Assembly: GCF_002105155.1 (NCBI RefSeq)
Contig: NW_019029010.1
Span: 425,896-489,895 of the forward strand
Source: Lobosporangium transversale
Taxonomy: Eukaryota > Mortierellomycota > Mortierellomycetes > Mortierellales > Mortierellaceae
Direction: 5' to 3'
Length of the DNA stretch: 64,000 bases
Part shown: positions 15,394 to 26,334 of the stretch, in pieces
Position numbering within the stretch: position 1 is the stretch's first letter
Layout: each line of letters begins with the position of its first letter
Translations under genes and position numbers: made by a program
Notes under the pieces: model-generated
What the model was told of the DNA's origin: nothing
Database searches by the model: none
The model's input: the letters and a program-made list of their open reading frames with translations, nothing else

Positions 15394-16574
15394 GTTGAAA
15401 TTATAGACTGCTTACTGATCCAAGATGAAGAGTTGAGTGTAAATGAAATGAAGCTTCCTTTTCACTGTCTTTCTCCAATGAATTGTCGTTGTTTTATTTC
15501 TATTATTAACGACAGTAAAAAAGAAAAAAGAAAAGAAAAAGAAAGGGGATGAGAGAGAGAAAGAGAGAAGGTAAAGAGATGAGTGAATGCGGTCTAATGA
15601 AAAATAAAAATGAAAATGATGACCGACGATGGCTGATCAGTGACGGTGCAGAAAGAGAAAGACTTTCTTTGACTGCGAATTTTTCATTCCTCATTTTTCT
15701 TACCTGCAAGTGAACGGAGCAAATAATAAAATGCCACGCAACGTCAGAAAAAGAAGGGGAGAGTTGAGGAAGGTAGAAAGAAGAAGAGAAGAGAAAAGAA
15801 AAGAAGAGAAGCGGGAAAGAGACTAGGGATCTGAAAAAGACCGAGTTTCTTGTTCGCCCTTCTTTCCACCTGTGTTCCCTATCTCTTTTAACTCCTGTCA
15901 TATAAACATTCTTTCTCTTTCACTCTCTCTCCTCGTTATGTCTTCAGACATCCAAGCCAAGCGCCGAACTCTTTTTATCCTTTCCAATGTATTATTACGT
16001 CCAACACTGTTACTTGTTAGGATAGGAATAGGATACAAGGATACTGGATCCCTGATGGGAACCTGTGCACGTGATGGCCTTATCTCTCCCCCTTGTAGAC
16101 AGGATGCACTTGTAAAAATATCTGCTAATCAAGCTAATCAAACAATTGTTGCAAGTTTTAAACCCTCGTTTTAGTGCAAAGGACATCCAAAACAAAAAAC
16201 AAAAAACGTTTCGATCACCCATTGGCTGCGTATTTATTAAATAGCATACGATCCATCCGCACTCAACTGTTCCCTTGTACAGAGCAGTTCTATATTGAAA
16301 ATGCGGCTTTATTTTCTTTCATGAATGGATCGTGGACCTGGGAATGATTTTCCATTTATTCCATTTATTGTTCCATGACAGACAAGGATCACTGCGTTCA
16401 GGGGAATCTCTTACTTTCCCCCCTTTCCATTGGACCACCTGGACAATTGCATTCTCTTTTGTCTTTCTTTTTTTGGTAAATTCATGGCTTATGATTATAT
16501 TTTTGCTCTCAAACAACATTGAACATTACGTATCTTGCATCCCAAAACATTAGATGAAACCTTCCTTATTATTT
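15394..16574. other. SERCA promoter and 3' flank of the PH-domain gene
   Basis: About 1.2 kb upstream of the Ca2+-ATPase. Purine-rich on + (GAAAAGAAAAG tracts at 15520-15570 and 15775-15810), so strongly pyrimidine-rich on the SERCA sense strand, as expected for a fungal promoter/leader. A + strand frame from 15938 to 16174 reads MSSDIQAKRRTLFILSNV and onward but has no recognisable domain and no supporting neighbours, so it is left unannotated. Confidence 0.45.
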
Positions 16575-17074
16575 CTACCATACATACTTCAACTCTATCA
16601 ACTCGTCCTTCATGGTCTCTGCCACTTCATCAAGAGGTGAAACTGGCTCACTACTACTCTCAACCGAGTGTCTTGACAGAGTTTGTGTAGCTCGACGTGC
16701 TATCTTGATTTTTTGAAGATCACGTCGACGCTCCATATTCTCCTGATATCGATCCAACCCTTCATCCAAATGAGCACTCCACACCTCATACAGGTGACTT
16801 GAATCCGTGAACGCATATAGACAATAGTCCAACTCGGATGGATCCACATGACTATAAATACCATGAAGAGTCTTCATCTCTACTCCAAACGGATTGACCA
16901 CCATCGATAGCCCATTTGATCCAACATCGACCTTGTCATAATCTGGTGGCTCGATCCGCACAATATGAGCCAATGGAATCACTCCAACCGCACTTTTCCT
17001 CTGTTGATACTCTGCGTCATACAATTTAATCGCCCGTCCTTCCAATACTGCCCAGAACCGTTTCCAAGACTAAG

Positions 17075-17105
<31 letters not shown>

Positions 17106-17797
17106 AAGTCATATAAAATAAGTTAAAACAAATGAAGAAATAACAATATTAGCATAATGGTTTTGTTCTTCTTAATGATAAAAACTTACAGCCATTTTAC
17201 CCCCACGTATCATGAGAGTTAGGAAACCCTGATATAACACCTCAGTTTCCCATGAACGGTCTTCAACGGGTTCCTCTAGGATATGAAGTCCAATCATGGC
17301 TACGACCTCACAATCAGATTTAATCCCCGACTTGTTCAACTCCTCTGTAGGCTTGCGTAGTCGGTACGTGTGGACTGATTTCTCTGCGGGTTCCAAGCAG
17401 AATGACAGATCAAGATGACCAAGAGTCACAGTTTGGTTATTGGAGAAACCGGCCATGGTGCCGAGCTTGGTTGGTACTGGATTACCTGCCACAGTCATCT
17501 CGAGTTGGAATGGTCCATTCACGTCACTTGTTAAAATAAATAAGTGAGGAGGAAGAGGAATAAAGGTGAGGATTCATTGAAGTAGAAGAAGAATGAAAAA
17601 AAACCTATTTAACAAACCCACGACTTGGAAGAGTAGAGGAATCCTTACAATAAAAAGACCTCGTTCATAGTCGCAGTGTTCCCGGGGTTGTCTTTAAATG
17701 ATCGCGAAGGATACGATGTTCGTTCAGTATTGCCAACTTTCAAACTCCATTCAACGTCAAAAAGTTTGGATGAAGCCTTGTTGGTCACCTGCATCAC

Positions 17798-17839
<42 letters not shown>

Positions 17840-18754
17840 GCGTCTTTAATGTCAGAAGTATGAGCAGATTATCACTACTATCATTATTACCATTTTGGCT
17901 TTCCAAACACTCGGTACAAAAGGAATGAATTGTCTAAATACTAATCATTTGACTTACCCTTGACGTACAAAATGCCTAGGGGCTCATTGAGATTATAATA
18001 CCCAGATTTGACAAGACTAAGAGTGATTTGAGGGAACTCATGTTGCGTTATAAAACAGAGCTCAAAAGAATGGCTCGACATTTTATACAATAACCCTTTC
18101 GTTTTGTTTTGTTTTGCTTTGCTTTGCTTACTTTTGGCTGCCATAACGGCTATTGTCCATTATGTCCCAGACTTGGCCAGACTTGAGGACATTTTTCAAC
18201 TCTGCAGTAGTCACAGATGTTGACCCATTTTGAATCCATGCTCTTCGTTGAGTACAAAAGTGATCCAAAGAAGGGATAGAAGGTGGACAATGAATGATAG
18301 GCGGCTCCTCTTTTGGGTAAGTTCTGATAGACCCGGAACTATGCGAGCTCTTCGTAAAGGAGCCGAGGCCGTTGGGTGTTGCTGTTAGATATTGTCCGCT
18401 GTGGCCGCTATTGTTATTGTCACTACATATTCCTTCCACTCCTGCTGTAGGAGTTATAGAAGGACCAATAGAGCCTGCAGTTAATCCTGCAGCTTTGCTC
18501 ACAGTATCACAAATTGAACCAGCGTTGAGTCCTAGTGACTTTTCGATTCTGATCTCTGCGTTCGAATGACATGTTTTTGATAATGATTGAGTACCTGTGC
18601 CGTCAGCGGCAGCACTAGCAGTTGCAGCGATGTTCTTCCTTTTTTTGTCTCCTGTTAGAGATATTTTTTTAGCCTGCTTGCTCAGAAAATTCCCCGGAAT
18701 CGAGAGCGCACCGTGAAGATCCTTGCCAATCTTTTTGAATGTTTCGTTCTGCAT
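16575..18754 (-). CDS. Anillin/Bud4-like PH-domain protein
   Basis: Probable membrane/cortex scaffold of septation or bud-site type. Exons in transcript order: 18754-18132, 18073-17958, 17796-17649, 17526-17190, 17069-16575; joined in phase, 572 aa from MQNETF. Residues 1-208 include a basic GKDLHGALSIPG segment then Ser/Thr/Ala-rich linker. Residues about 210-410 form an anillin-homology (C2-like) region (GILYVKVMQVTN, VFLFDVNGPFQLEM, VTLGHLDLSF). Residues about 395-500 form a PH domain (VLYQGFLTLMIRGGKMASWKRFW, then AIKLYD). The PH core spans an exon junction at SWKRFW. A short charged helix ends the protein. The coding frame stays open upstream to a good acceptor (TGTACAG at about 18809), so one or more 5' exons may be missing. 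Anillin/Bud4 assignment rests on domain order and is moderately confident; PH identity is stronger. Confidence 0.72.
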
Positions 18755-19469
18755 TCGGATATGTAGAGTGCTGATGTTTGTTTTTGGTTGCTTGTTTATC
18801 TCTGTACAGAAAAGGGGAACAAAAAAAAACACAAAGTCAACAACGTGTTAGAGGGGAGGGAGTTGCAAGTGTAGGGTATAAGATTATGAAGAGAGTGGAA
18901 ATGAAGGGAGATAGGATATGTTGACACGATCAGTAAAAAAAAAAAAAAAAAAAATTATATATAAAAATGCAGTTATGAACAAGTGTGTCTGAGGAAAAGA
19001 GAGTGAAAGACAGCCAGAAGAAAGGTAGGGATAGGAACAGGCAGAATAGAAGATCAAAATGCTTATGCTCAGGTTTTTTTTTTTTTTTTTGTGAAATAAA
19101 CATTTGCTCAACGCCATTTTTGGCAGCCTGAGGAGAAGAGTTTATACGCGCGCACATTCTGCTTTCAACCAAAAATAGGCCAGAAGCTCATGCAGGACAC
19201 AGCTGTGATTGTGGAAGGAAAATTTGCTGGGCAACGTTTAATCCGGTGCTTTGGACATTAATACTCTTTTATTCTACACTATACTATACCGTGCCAAGGC
19301 ATGCTCCGCTCATGTAACATCTATCTCCAAGAAGCCCAAGGAGAAGATCCTGATTGATAATAGTCAGGCCTTATAAAACTAAGTGAGTAAAATGCAATAT
19401 CTATAAGCCTTCTTTCACTCTCGTACACATGTTCATACACGTTAGCTTTTTCCCTTTACTATTGCTATT

Positions 19470-19858
19470 ATGGCCACAAGTGTTACTCCTTTTTGCAGTT
19501 GTGAGGGTGAGTAAACAAATCACCAGTATGGAAGCAAAAGGGAATAAAAAAAATGCAAGAGGAGGTTATGATTAGAGCTTTGCAGGGTGTCTTGGGGTGA
19601 AGACACAAATGGGATTGCTTATGCGAGCTATCCGAGACAAAAAGTACGGAAGAGGAATGATCGATTTGCTGCATGTTCAGGTCCACTGTCTCGGATTTTC
19701 AGGGCCCAAACTTCAACACACTCGCAAAAGCAGCTACAGCACTTCACAATAAACTACAGTCTCCAAGGTCGTTGGAAGAGATACTGAATAATGACGCCAA
19801 GTTAAAATCTTTATTATGCGTTGTGTCAACCGTGAAGAGTCAGTCCTTATCTTACTGA
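19470..19858 (+). other. Possible small spliced gene or remnant
   Basis: ATG at 19470 opens MATSVTPFCSCE and meets a good donor (GTGAGT at 19507). A pyrimidine-poor but usable acceptor (TTTGCAG, ending at 19585) would continue in frame into a peptide containing RAIRDKKYGRGMIDLLHV. A different frame then reads NFNTLAKAATALHNKLQ to a stop at 19858. The two frames could only be joined by a 22-nt gap (GTCCAC...TTTCAG), shorter than any plausible intron here. No family is recognised; it may be a frameshifted pseudogene. Confidence 0.2.
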
Positions 19859-20814
19859 GTACAACCCAGCTATCATAATAATGAAGACAAATGCGATGTC
19901 CTTCATTTTCAAAACATCACATCTCTGTGAAGAGTGGATAAAGAGCGCTACCTCAAGTGAGTCTTCGATTGTAGACTAAATTTTGCTCTCTCAATGAGGA
20001 GGAATATCATCTTGATCTGTTGACTCACGAACTTTGGAGCTATTGTAGTATAGCAATTCCTTTTGTGCCTTTCTCTTGCGGCCAAGGCTGTTGATGAAAT
20101 GACGACGCTGATTGGCTGTTGGATCAGAATGGAAGAGCCACCAAAGACGTCTTTAAGTTGAAAGGTGATGCCGTTCCTGCTGAATATTACAGCACATTTA
20201 TTCACATACACTATTTACTATCACTTTCTCTTTCGCTTTCTCTTTCGCTTTGTCTATGATTCAATTGAAGAACATTTGGACCTCGATAACCACCGTTAAT
20301 TTTTTGTACTCCTTCATACCGATGACTTACAGCTTCTTGGCCAGCTATCAGAGCCGGGGGATGCTTGACGCCTAAAACTAAGGGTATCCAATAGCTAGTC
20401 CTGACCCCATTCTACCAGGCCTAAAGAGGGCTCCAGATAGTGCGTCAAAGCACTGTTATTACTGCTAGATAATCCAGGAACCTGAGAGGCTTCAGAACGA
20501 GAACTGATCTATGTGAGGACGAAGATAAGACTAACAAGCTGGACAGAGCAAAGAAAAAGTAAGATGATAAGGAACCTACCTGAAGCGGATCGAGTCTTGA
20601 ATGACGAATGAAAAACAGCCAATTCCGCGGAAGAGATCGAAAAAAAAAAAAAAAAAAAAAAAAAGAAGTCCAAGTAGCACATTGGTTAATCATTGTATTC
20701 AATTTTCATAGTCGGTCCTTTTTTTTCCTTTGCTCTCCCTATTACTCTATCCTTGTCAAACATGAAGGCGATCTCCCAAGCAAAAGTCAAGATGTTGCAT
20801 GACACTGTCTACAA

Positions 20815-20876
20815 AAATCCTCCAGGGGGAACAAAGGTCTTCTAGGGGAACAAAAATCCTCTAGGGGAATAAAGAA
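20815..20876. repeat. Imperfect tandem repeat, TCCTCTAGGGGGAACAAA type
   Basis: Three consecutive diverged copies of an approximately 20-nt unit (ATCCTCCAGGGGGAACAAAG, GTCTTCTAGGGGAACAAAA, ATCCTCTAGGGGAATAAAG) can be read by eye. No coding role is apparent. Confidence 0.6.
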
Positions 20877-23197
20877 GAACAAAGGGAGACAAAGAGAGTA
20901 TGAAAGAACCGTCTCTAAGATAGCGACCCTATTGATAAGGTAGAGTACATGTGCACATACAGCCTTTGCTCTATGTCGTGTAATCAGGGCAAATTGGTAT
21001 TGGCTTACTCAATGTCAAAAGCAATAATTCGATGTCTGTCCTTCGAGCAAAACTCATGGTTTCTATTTGACAATTGTTTTTCCATATTCCAAACCCTATT
21101 TGTTAAGAAGTACTGTCTTGGGGGACCCTTCTTTTTTTCATTTTATTAGAATCCTGGTGATGTCTATTGGGGCATTCTATGCGACGTTGTGGATCAATTC
21201 TCTCGGTCCACCAATAGGCATTAGTTTTTTTTCAAAGGTGCTACTACAGAGTTTTTCGCTCAAAATTAGCAAGTCACACTACTACAGTTATTCTGGCACC
21301 CCGGCAAATAGCAATGGACAACATTGTCTGTGCCCTACAAACGAAGAAAATGGCAGTAATCATTCAGCAACCGAACTACTGGATTTTTGCTTCGTTTGTA
21401 TTACAACTATCAGTCGAGTACAAGGAACATTCGCCCTGACTTTGTCAAACAATGAGGTTTCCTGATCTACACAAAGGTTAACAAAAAAAAAAAAAAAACA
21501 TCCCCATTATAATTCCCCTGAGCAACATCATTCATACTCCCCCTTTTTCTCTTTCCCCTTTTCCTCCTTCTTCGTCTTCTTTTCCCCCTTTTCTCCCCTT
21601 CTGCCATTATTTGTAGACGACTCGAGGGCATAGTCCGTTACCCATCCAAACGATATACCATTAACCATAATGTGGGTAAGGATGTCTTTATGAGGTTCAT
21701 ATTTTAATAATGAATAACACCCCATGGAGCACACGGGCACGTAAAAATAGAAGCCCCAAGGAAATTGAACGATAATGTAGACAAAGAAAGGAAGGCATTG
21801 TTGCTCTCACACGTTTTCTTTTTTTTTTTTACTTTTTAAGCATGCATGCATTGACTGATATATACTTTTTTGCATTCAAACAAGATAAACAAATAGCAAA
21901 CAATGAAATATTCAATGTGAGGAGAGGAGAGGAAAACGAAGAATGAAGGAGAATTTTCAAGAAGACAAACTATTTTTTTTATTATTATTATTATTATTAT
22001 TTTTTTTTTACTCATCATCAAGACCACAAAGCAACACTAAAATATAGAATAAAATTACATCTAAATAATATCGATGCTCTTTGACCTTGCATGCAAGTGA
22101 CTGATAAATGGATATATACAATCTATATGAAAATGATGGGTCCTGGGTCCTTGTCTGCGTCCTTGAGCCAACAACACATGTTTATACTATGCTGCACATG
22201 GCAATTGCTCATATACATGTGTGTGAACTCATGGCAAATGACCTATATGAATGGTGCGATTCGATTCGTCCCCAGCTTGATATCTGTTCGTATATCAAAC
22301 TATCGTATATCAACATTCTCTTGATGGAAAGATTAATACTTCTATGCCTTTTAAAGTCGACACAAAATGTCACCTCAGCCCATGTGTTTTCTTCTTAAAG
22401 CCCCCTCCATGTAAAAAATGAACATTTCGCATTGCTAATAGGATTTCAATCAACTGTTATCGATCATTCCGTTGCAGTTATTGGCGATGCAATATACTAA
22501 AAGGATTAAAAGAAGAATCCAACCATCATCTTGATCACTGTACCAATCCGATATTATTAAAACTATAACTGACGTTTTATGCAACAGCACATCACTGTAA
22601 CTAAACAATTTGAATTAAATGACGACTCTGGTGTGACAATGTTGATGGGTCATCATAAATGGTAATGTCCAATCCTATTTAATTTTATGAGTACTGTCGG
22701 TTCACGAAGGTGTTAGACAGAGGAACAGAAAGTAAAGAAAGAAAGAATCACATTGACGAAGCATGTGTAGAGGATTAGATGACCGGTGAGGATCATGATC
22801 CACATTTCTACTTCCCTATAGCTTAAAGGACCCTTTTGAATATGCATTGCGTGTTAACTGTCTAATGTGGGTAGTAATTATTCGTTATAAAACGGCATTT
22901 GATCCATCTCTGTCCACAACCATCGCTCTTTACTTTCTCTCTCTCGCTCTCTATCCTTATTTCTTTACTAACTTTTTTTGCTCCTCCGTAAACCGTCCGT
23001 ATCCAAGAAGAAAAGAAAACCAGGGACTTTGCCAAAAATCACATAGTGCTTTCATTGTTTTGATCTTTTTTACAAACATTGCCCAGTCCTCGTCCCCCAT
23101 TTTGTTCTTTCAAGTGCCTTCACCCCCTTTCCTTCGATTTTTCTTTACTTCTCACCCCCTCTCTCTCTCTCTCTCTGTCTCTTTCTTCAGGTCCCGA

Positions 23198-23220
23198 ATG
23201 TGCAGATCGACCATTACGAA
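23198..23220 (+). other. Candidate short first exon of the F-box gene
   Basis: ATG at 23198 reads MCRSTIT and is cut by a consensus donor GTAAGT at 23221. The matching acceptor TTTCAG ends at 23780. The splice joins in phase to SHRLRPYELNP of the downstream ORF. The 560-nt intron would contain the poly-T run at 23545-23576. If real, the protein starts here and not at 23767. Confidence 0.45.
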
Positions 23221-23539
23221 GTAAGTAAGACATTCGATGTCCTCACATCATCACCAATTCATTTTTGGCCGTGCATTTCATTCATATCCTCATCTAGCCC
23301 AAGCAAACAAAAAGGGAGAAATAAGACAATTCATTTTTTGAAATGCACCCCGAATTAAATTGCGCTTTTTCGGTGCATTGCTATTTTCACCACATTCGAA
23401 CTCTTTTTTATTTTACTTTACTTTACTTTACTTTACTTTGCTTTACTTTACTTTACTCTATTCCTTTTTTTATTAATAATAATAATTATTCCTCTTTGCT
23501 AATTGTGTGCTCTTTTTTTATTATAAGTTCTCCATCTCC

Positions 23540-23576
<37 letters not shown>

Positions 23577-23766
23577 CTTCAATCTTGTCTTGTTCTTGAC
23601 TCATTTCTTTTATCGTCTTCTTCTTCTCTCTTCTTCTTCTCTCTCCATCTCTTTCTTTCAAAGACATACATCCCTTTCTCTAACAAGCCCTATAGGCCAA
23701 CAGTCTAACGATTTTATAAGATATATTTTTTTTCATTGCTCTTTCCTACATTTAATATAACTCGCC

Positions 23767-26334
23767 ATGCTCGATTTCAGGTCACACAGACTCCGCCCAT
23801 ATGAACTCAACCCTGTGTCACGTCGTTCACGGCAACCAGGATCTCATCGAACAACCTCATTATCATCATCATCAACATCATCACCATCCATTCATGGATA
23901 CCAATCCACCATGGCTCTTCGCTATTCATCTAGACAACGACTCCGACTTTTTAGGAATACACACAAACAACATTTTCAACAACAAGAAGTACACATGCTA
24001 GAGCAACCAAATGAAGGCCAGGAGATTGATGTCATGGGAACTACTATGGCGATGGATACCTCTGTGGATGCTGATGTTAATACCAGTAAAGATGAGGACA
24101 TTGAACTGGAAATGATCCAGGAACCAGCCATTTTCCGTCTAAGCCAAGAATTACTTGCATTAATATTTCATTACGTCTATGTCACACCAGTTGTCCTTCG
24201 TCCTGAACAACATTCGGGGGAACTGAATTCTAGTCAAACTTCAACTACGTCATTGACACACTCCTCTTCGTCTACATTCCATAGTACAACAAATGAAACA
24301 ACCTCGACTGCATCAACAACAGCAACCACATCAACCATCACAACAACGTCAGAGCCCTCTCGAACGAACCGACGCAATAAGAGGGATAAGAGAAAGAGTA
24401 TAGCGTGTATTCAGAATGACCTTCCATCTGTTTTGGCCCTTTGTCTCACCTGCCGCACTTTCTACCCCCAGGCCATCCGTTTGCTTTGGCGACAAAGGAC
24501 CCTGGCCAGTTATGATGATTTGATTGAGTTTTATCGAGCAATTGATTTTTCTGCCTCTCTCCGGAGGAGACAACAAAAGCAACGGCAGCTGGAACAAGAG
24601 CAGCTGCAACGGTTAGGTATGGACTATTCAACTGAAGAAGGGTTGTTCAATAATGAGGCCGCCCTTAGGATCAAGTCTCTGACCCTGTTAGACATGTCTT
24701 TCGGATCATTCTTTTTGCCCTCATTGCCCTCTCTGGCTATGACTGCTTCATCGACCGATACCACTACGACATTGACGTCCTCCAGTCAATTTTTTGGAAG
24801 CAGTAGTAACAGTAATATGGCCCAAGGCAATGGTAGTAACAGTCACCATGTCAACGCCCTCATGAGCGCTGGTGCGGGCTCTGAATTACGCCAAGGTATT
24901 GACGGTTTGAAAACTATAGACGAGAATAGCATGATAATGGGCTTTGCCAAGGATGACATGATGACAGTATCATCGTCCTCCTCCTCACCTACATCGGGTT
25001 CTACAAGCAGAGGCCCTTCTTCCTCTTCGACTCAGCTTAAGAGACGATCTCGCCAAAAGTCAACATCCATCTACAGTGAGTTGATCTCTCCAAGACTGCT
25101 CCACACCATCGCCAATCACTGTTATGCACTCGTGGATCTAAAGATTTGTATGGACAACAAATCTTTGGCAGCAGCGGGCTCGCCTACATTTATCCCCAAC
25201 AGTACTGAGACTTCCAAGGTCCAGCCTAGTATTCCCTTTTCCATTATTGCAGGGGCATTGCTCTCATTAAAGCGACTGACACTGATGGGTGTTGTCTGTC
25301 ATCCTGGCCAGAACAAGACCGGAGCAGAACTATTATTGTTTGCACAGAAGTCCCAGCCCTTGGAGAGACTTTCTATCCGATCCTGTCGAGGAATCAGCCT
25401 TGAGACCTATATTGAATTCGCAGTTCGGTCGAACCGTCGTCTGTTATCGGTGGATTTTGAAGGGCTCGACTTTGAATCAAGTGAGCAGCTGACAGAAATG
25501 ATTTCGGCATATGCAGCCCACTGTGAGAACATCATGTCTATCACGTTATCCTGCCTTCACGGACTGGCCCTTGATGGGATGATTGCAGCTTTGGCCTCGC
25601 ACAAATTGGAGGCGCTTCAAGAGCTTCATGTATTGGGTCATGACTCTTTTCATGCCCCGCAGCAACAGCAGCAACAGCAGCAGCAACAACAGGAACCGCA
25701 GCAGGAACCGCAACCGCAACCAGAACAACAGCAACAAGAAAATAATAATCATGAAAATAACAATCAAGAGGGCGCACAAGTTCCTATGACCCAAATGTGC
25801 CACCTTGCAGATGCTAATCAAGCCATGGCCGACCTTGCTCAGTTGCCCCCTCATCGCTTGACCCTGTACTGCCTTGGTATCACAGACATCGCACTATTCC
25901 AGTTTCTCTGCAAGTCACCACATCTCATCGATCTAGTCCTGAGCGAACCCACAACGATCCTTCATCTGCCACAATTCCAAACTTTTGTGAAATCGGTTCT
26001 CCCCTCACCTTCATCCCAATCTCAAGCTGAGCAACCCTCAGCAATGGAAGATGAAGAGAATCCATTCGGTCCTCCGGTTTCCTCAACAGCAACAGCGACA
26101 CCCTTCACAAGTGCTGGATTCTTGAACCTGATTTTGGCTCGATGCTCCTGGCTCAAGTACATGTTCATGAAACTTTCACTCGAGACTGCACAGGAATGGA
26201 TTGTGCAGCCTTGTTTCAAGGAGGCAGGATTGGACAAGTGTTTGTACCAGTACCGAACAGCGACAGGAGCGCCTGCAGTCGTAATGATGTGGGATACTCG
26301 TAATAAGGTCAATGCCACACTCACTAGGTCGTAA
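23767..26334 (+). CDS. F-box protein with LRR-like C-terminal region
   Basis: 855-aa protein, probably a substrate receptor of an SCF ubiquitin ligase. An F-box starts at about residue 120 (EPAIFRLSQELLALIFHYV). It is interrupted by a Ser/Thr-rich insertion of about 70 residues and then resumes at LALCLTCRTFYPQAIRLLWRQRTL, the usual second half of the motif. The C-terminal half has leucine-spaced segments (LLHTIANHCYALVDLKIC, LLSLKRLTLMGV, LERLSIRSCRGI) typical of degenerate LRRs that bind substrates. A poly-Gln/Pro tract lies at 25663-25740. No introns within the ORF. The start could instead be at 23198 through a spliced first exon. Substrate unknown. Confidence 0.75.
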   Translation: MLDFRSHRLRPYELNPVSRRSRQPGSHRTTSLSSSSTSSPSIHGYQSTMALRYSSRQRLRLFRNTHKQHFQQQEVHMLEQPNEGQEIDVMGTTMAMDTSVDADVNTSKDEDIELEMIQEPAIFRLSQELLALIFHYVYVTPVVLRPEQHSGELNSSQTSTTSLTHSSSSTFHSTTNETTSTASTTATTSTITTTSEPSRTNRRNKRDKRKSIACIQNDLPSVLALCLTCRTFYPQAIRLLWRQRTLASYDDLIEFYRAIDFSASLRRRQQKQRQLEQEQLQRLGMDYSTEEGLFNNEAALRIKSLTLLDMSFGSFFLPSLPSLAMTASSTDTTTTLTSSSQFFGSSSNSNMAQGNGSNSHHVNALMSAGAGSELRQGIDGLKTIDENSMIMGFAKDDMMTVSSSSSSPTSGSTSRGPSSSSTQLKRRSRQKSTSIYSELISPRLLHTIANHCYALVDLKICMDNKSLAAAGSPTFIPNSTETSKVQPSIPFSIIAGALLSLKRLTLMGVVCHPGQNKTGAELLLFAQKSQPLERLSIRSCRGISLETYIEFAVRSNRRLLSVDFEGLDFESSEQLTEMISAYAAHCENIMSITLSCLHGLALDGMIAALASHKLEALQELHVLGHDSFHAPQQQQQQQQQQQEPQQEPQPQPEQQQQENNNHENNNQEGAQVPMTQMCHLADANQAMADLAQLPPHRLTLYCLGITDIALFQFLCKSPHLIDLVLSEPTTILHLPQFQTFVKSVLPSPSSQSQAEQPSAMEDEENPFGPPVSSTATATPFTSAGFLNLILARCSWLKYMFMKLSLETAQEWIVQPCFKEAGLDKCLYQYRTATGAPAVVMMWDTRNKVNATLTRS

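Larger units (their letters stand above)
18810..23197. other. Gene-poor region, no confident gene
   Basis: About 4.4 kb with poly-A/T tracts (18935-18954, 19075-19090, 20641-20664, 21483-21498), an imperfect tandem block (20815-20875), ATT repeats (21977-22000) and several short ORFs. Two patches look like decayed or fragmentary coding sequence: 19470-19858 (+) and 20960-21465 (+). The second encodes uninterrupted but unrecognised protein from 21067 to 21465 and has similarly plausible readings in other frames broken by stops, suggesting a decayed gene. Confidence 0.45.

Noticed and set aside
15938-16174. Possible gene starting MSSDIQAKRRTLFIL upstream of SERCA
   Set aside because: Clean start region but the rest shows no domain or conserved pattern, and no plausible splice partners were found.
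20960-21465. 132-codon + strand ORF with possible decayed effector similarity
   Set aside because: Not assigned to a family: readings in all three frames look partly protein-like, and I could not match any with confidence.
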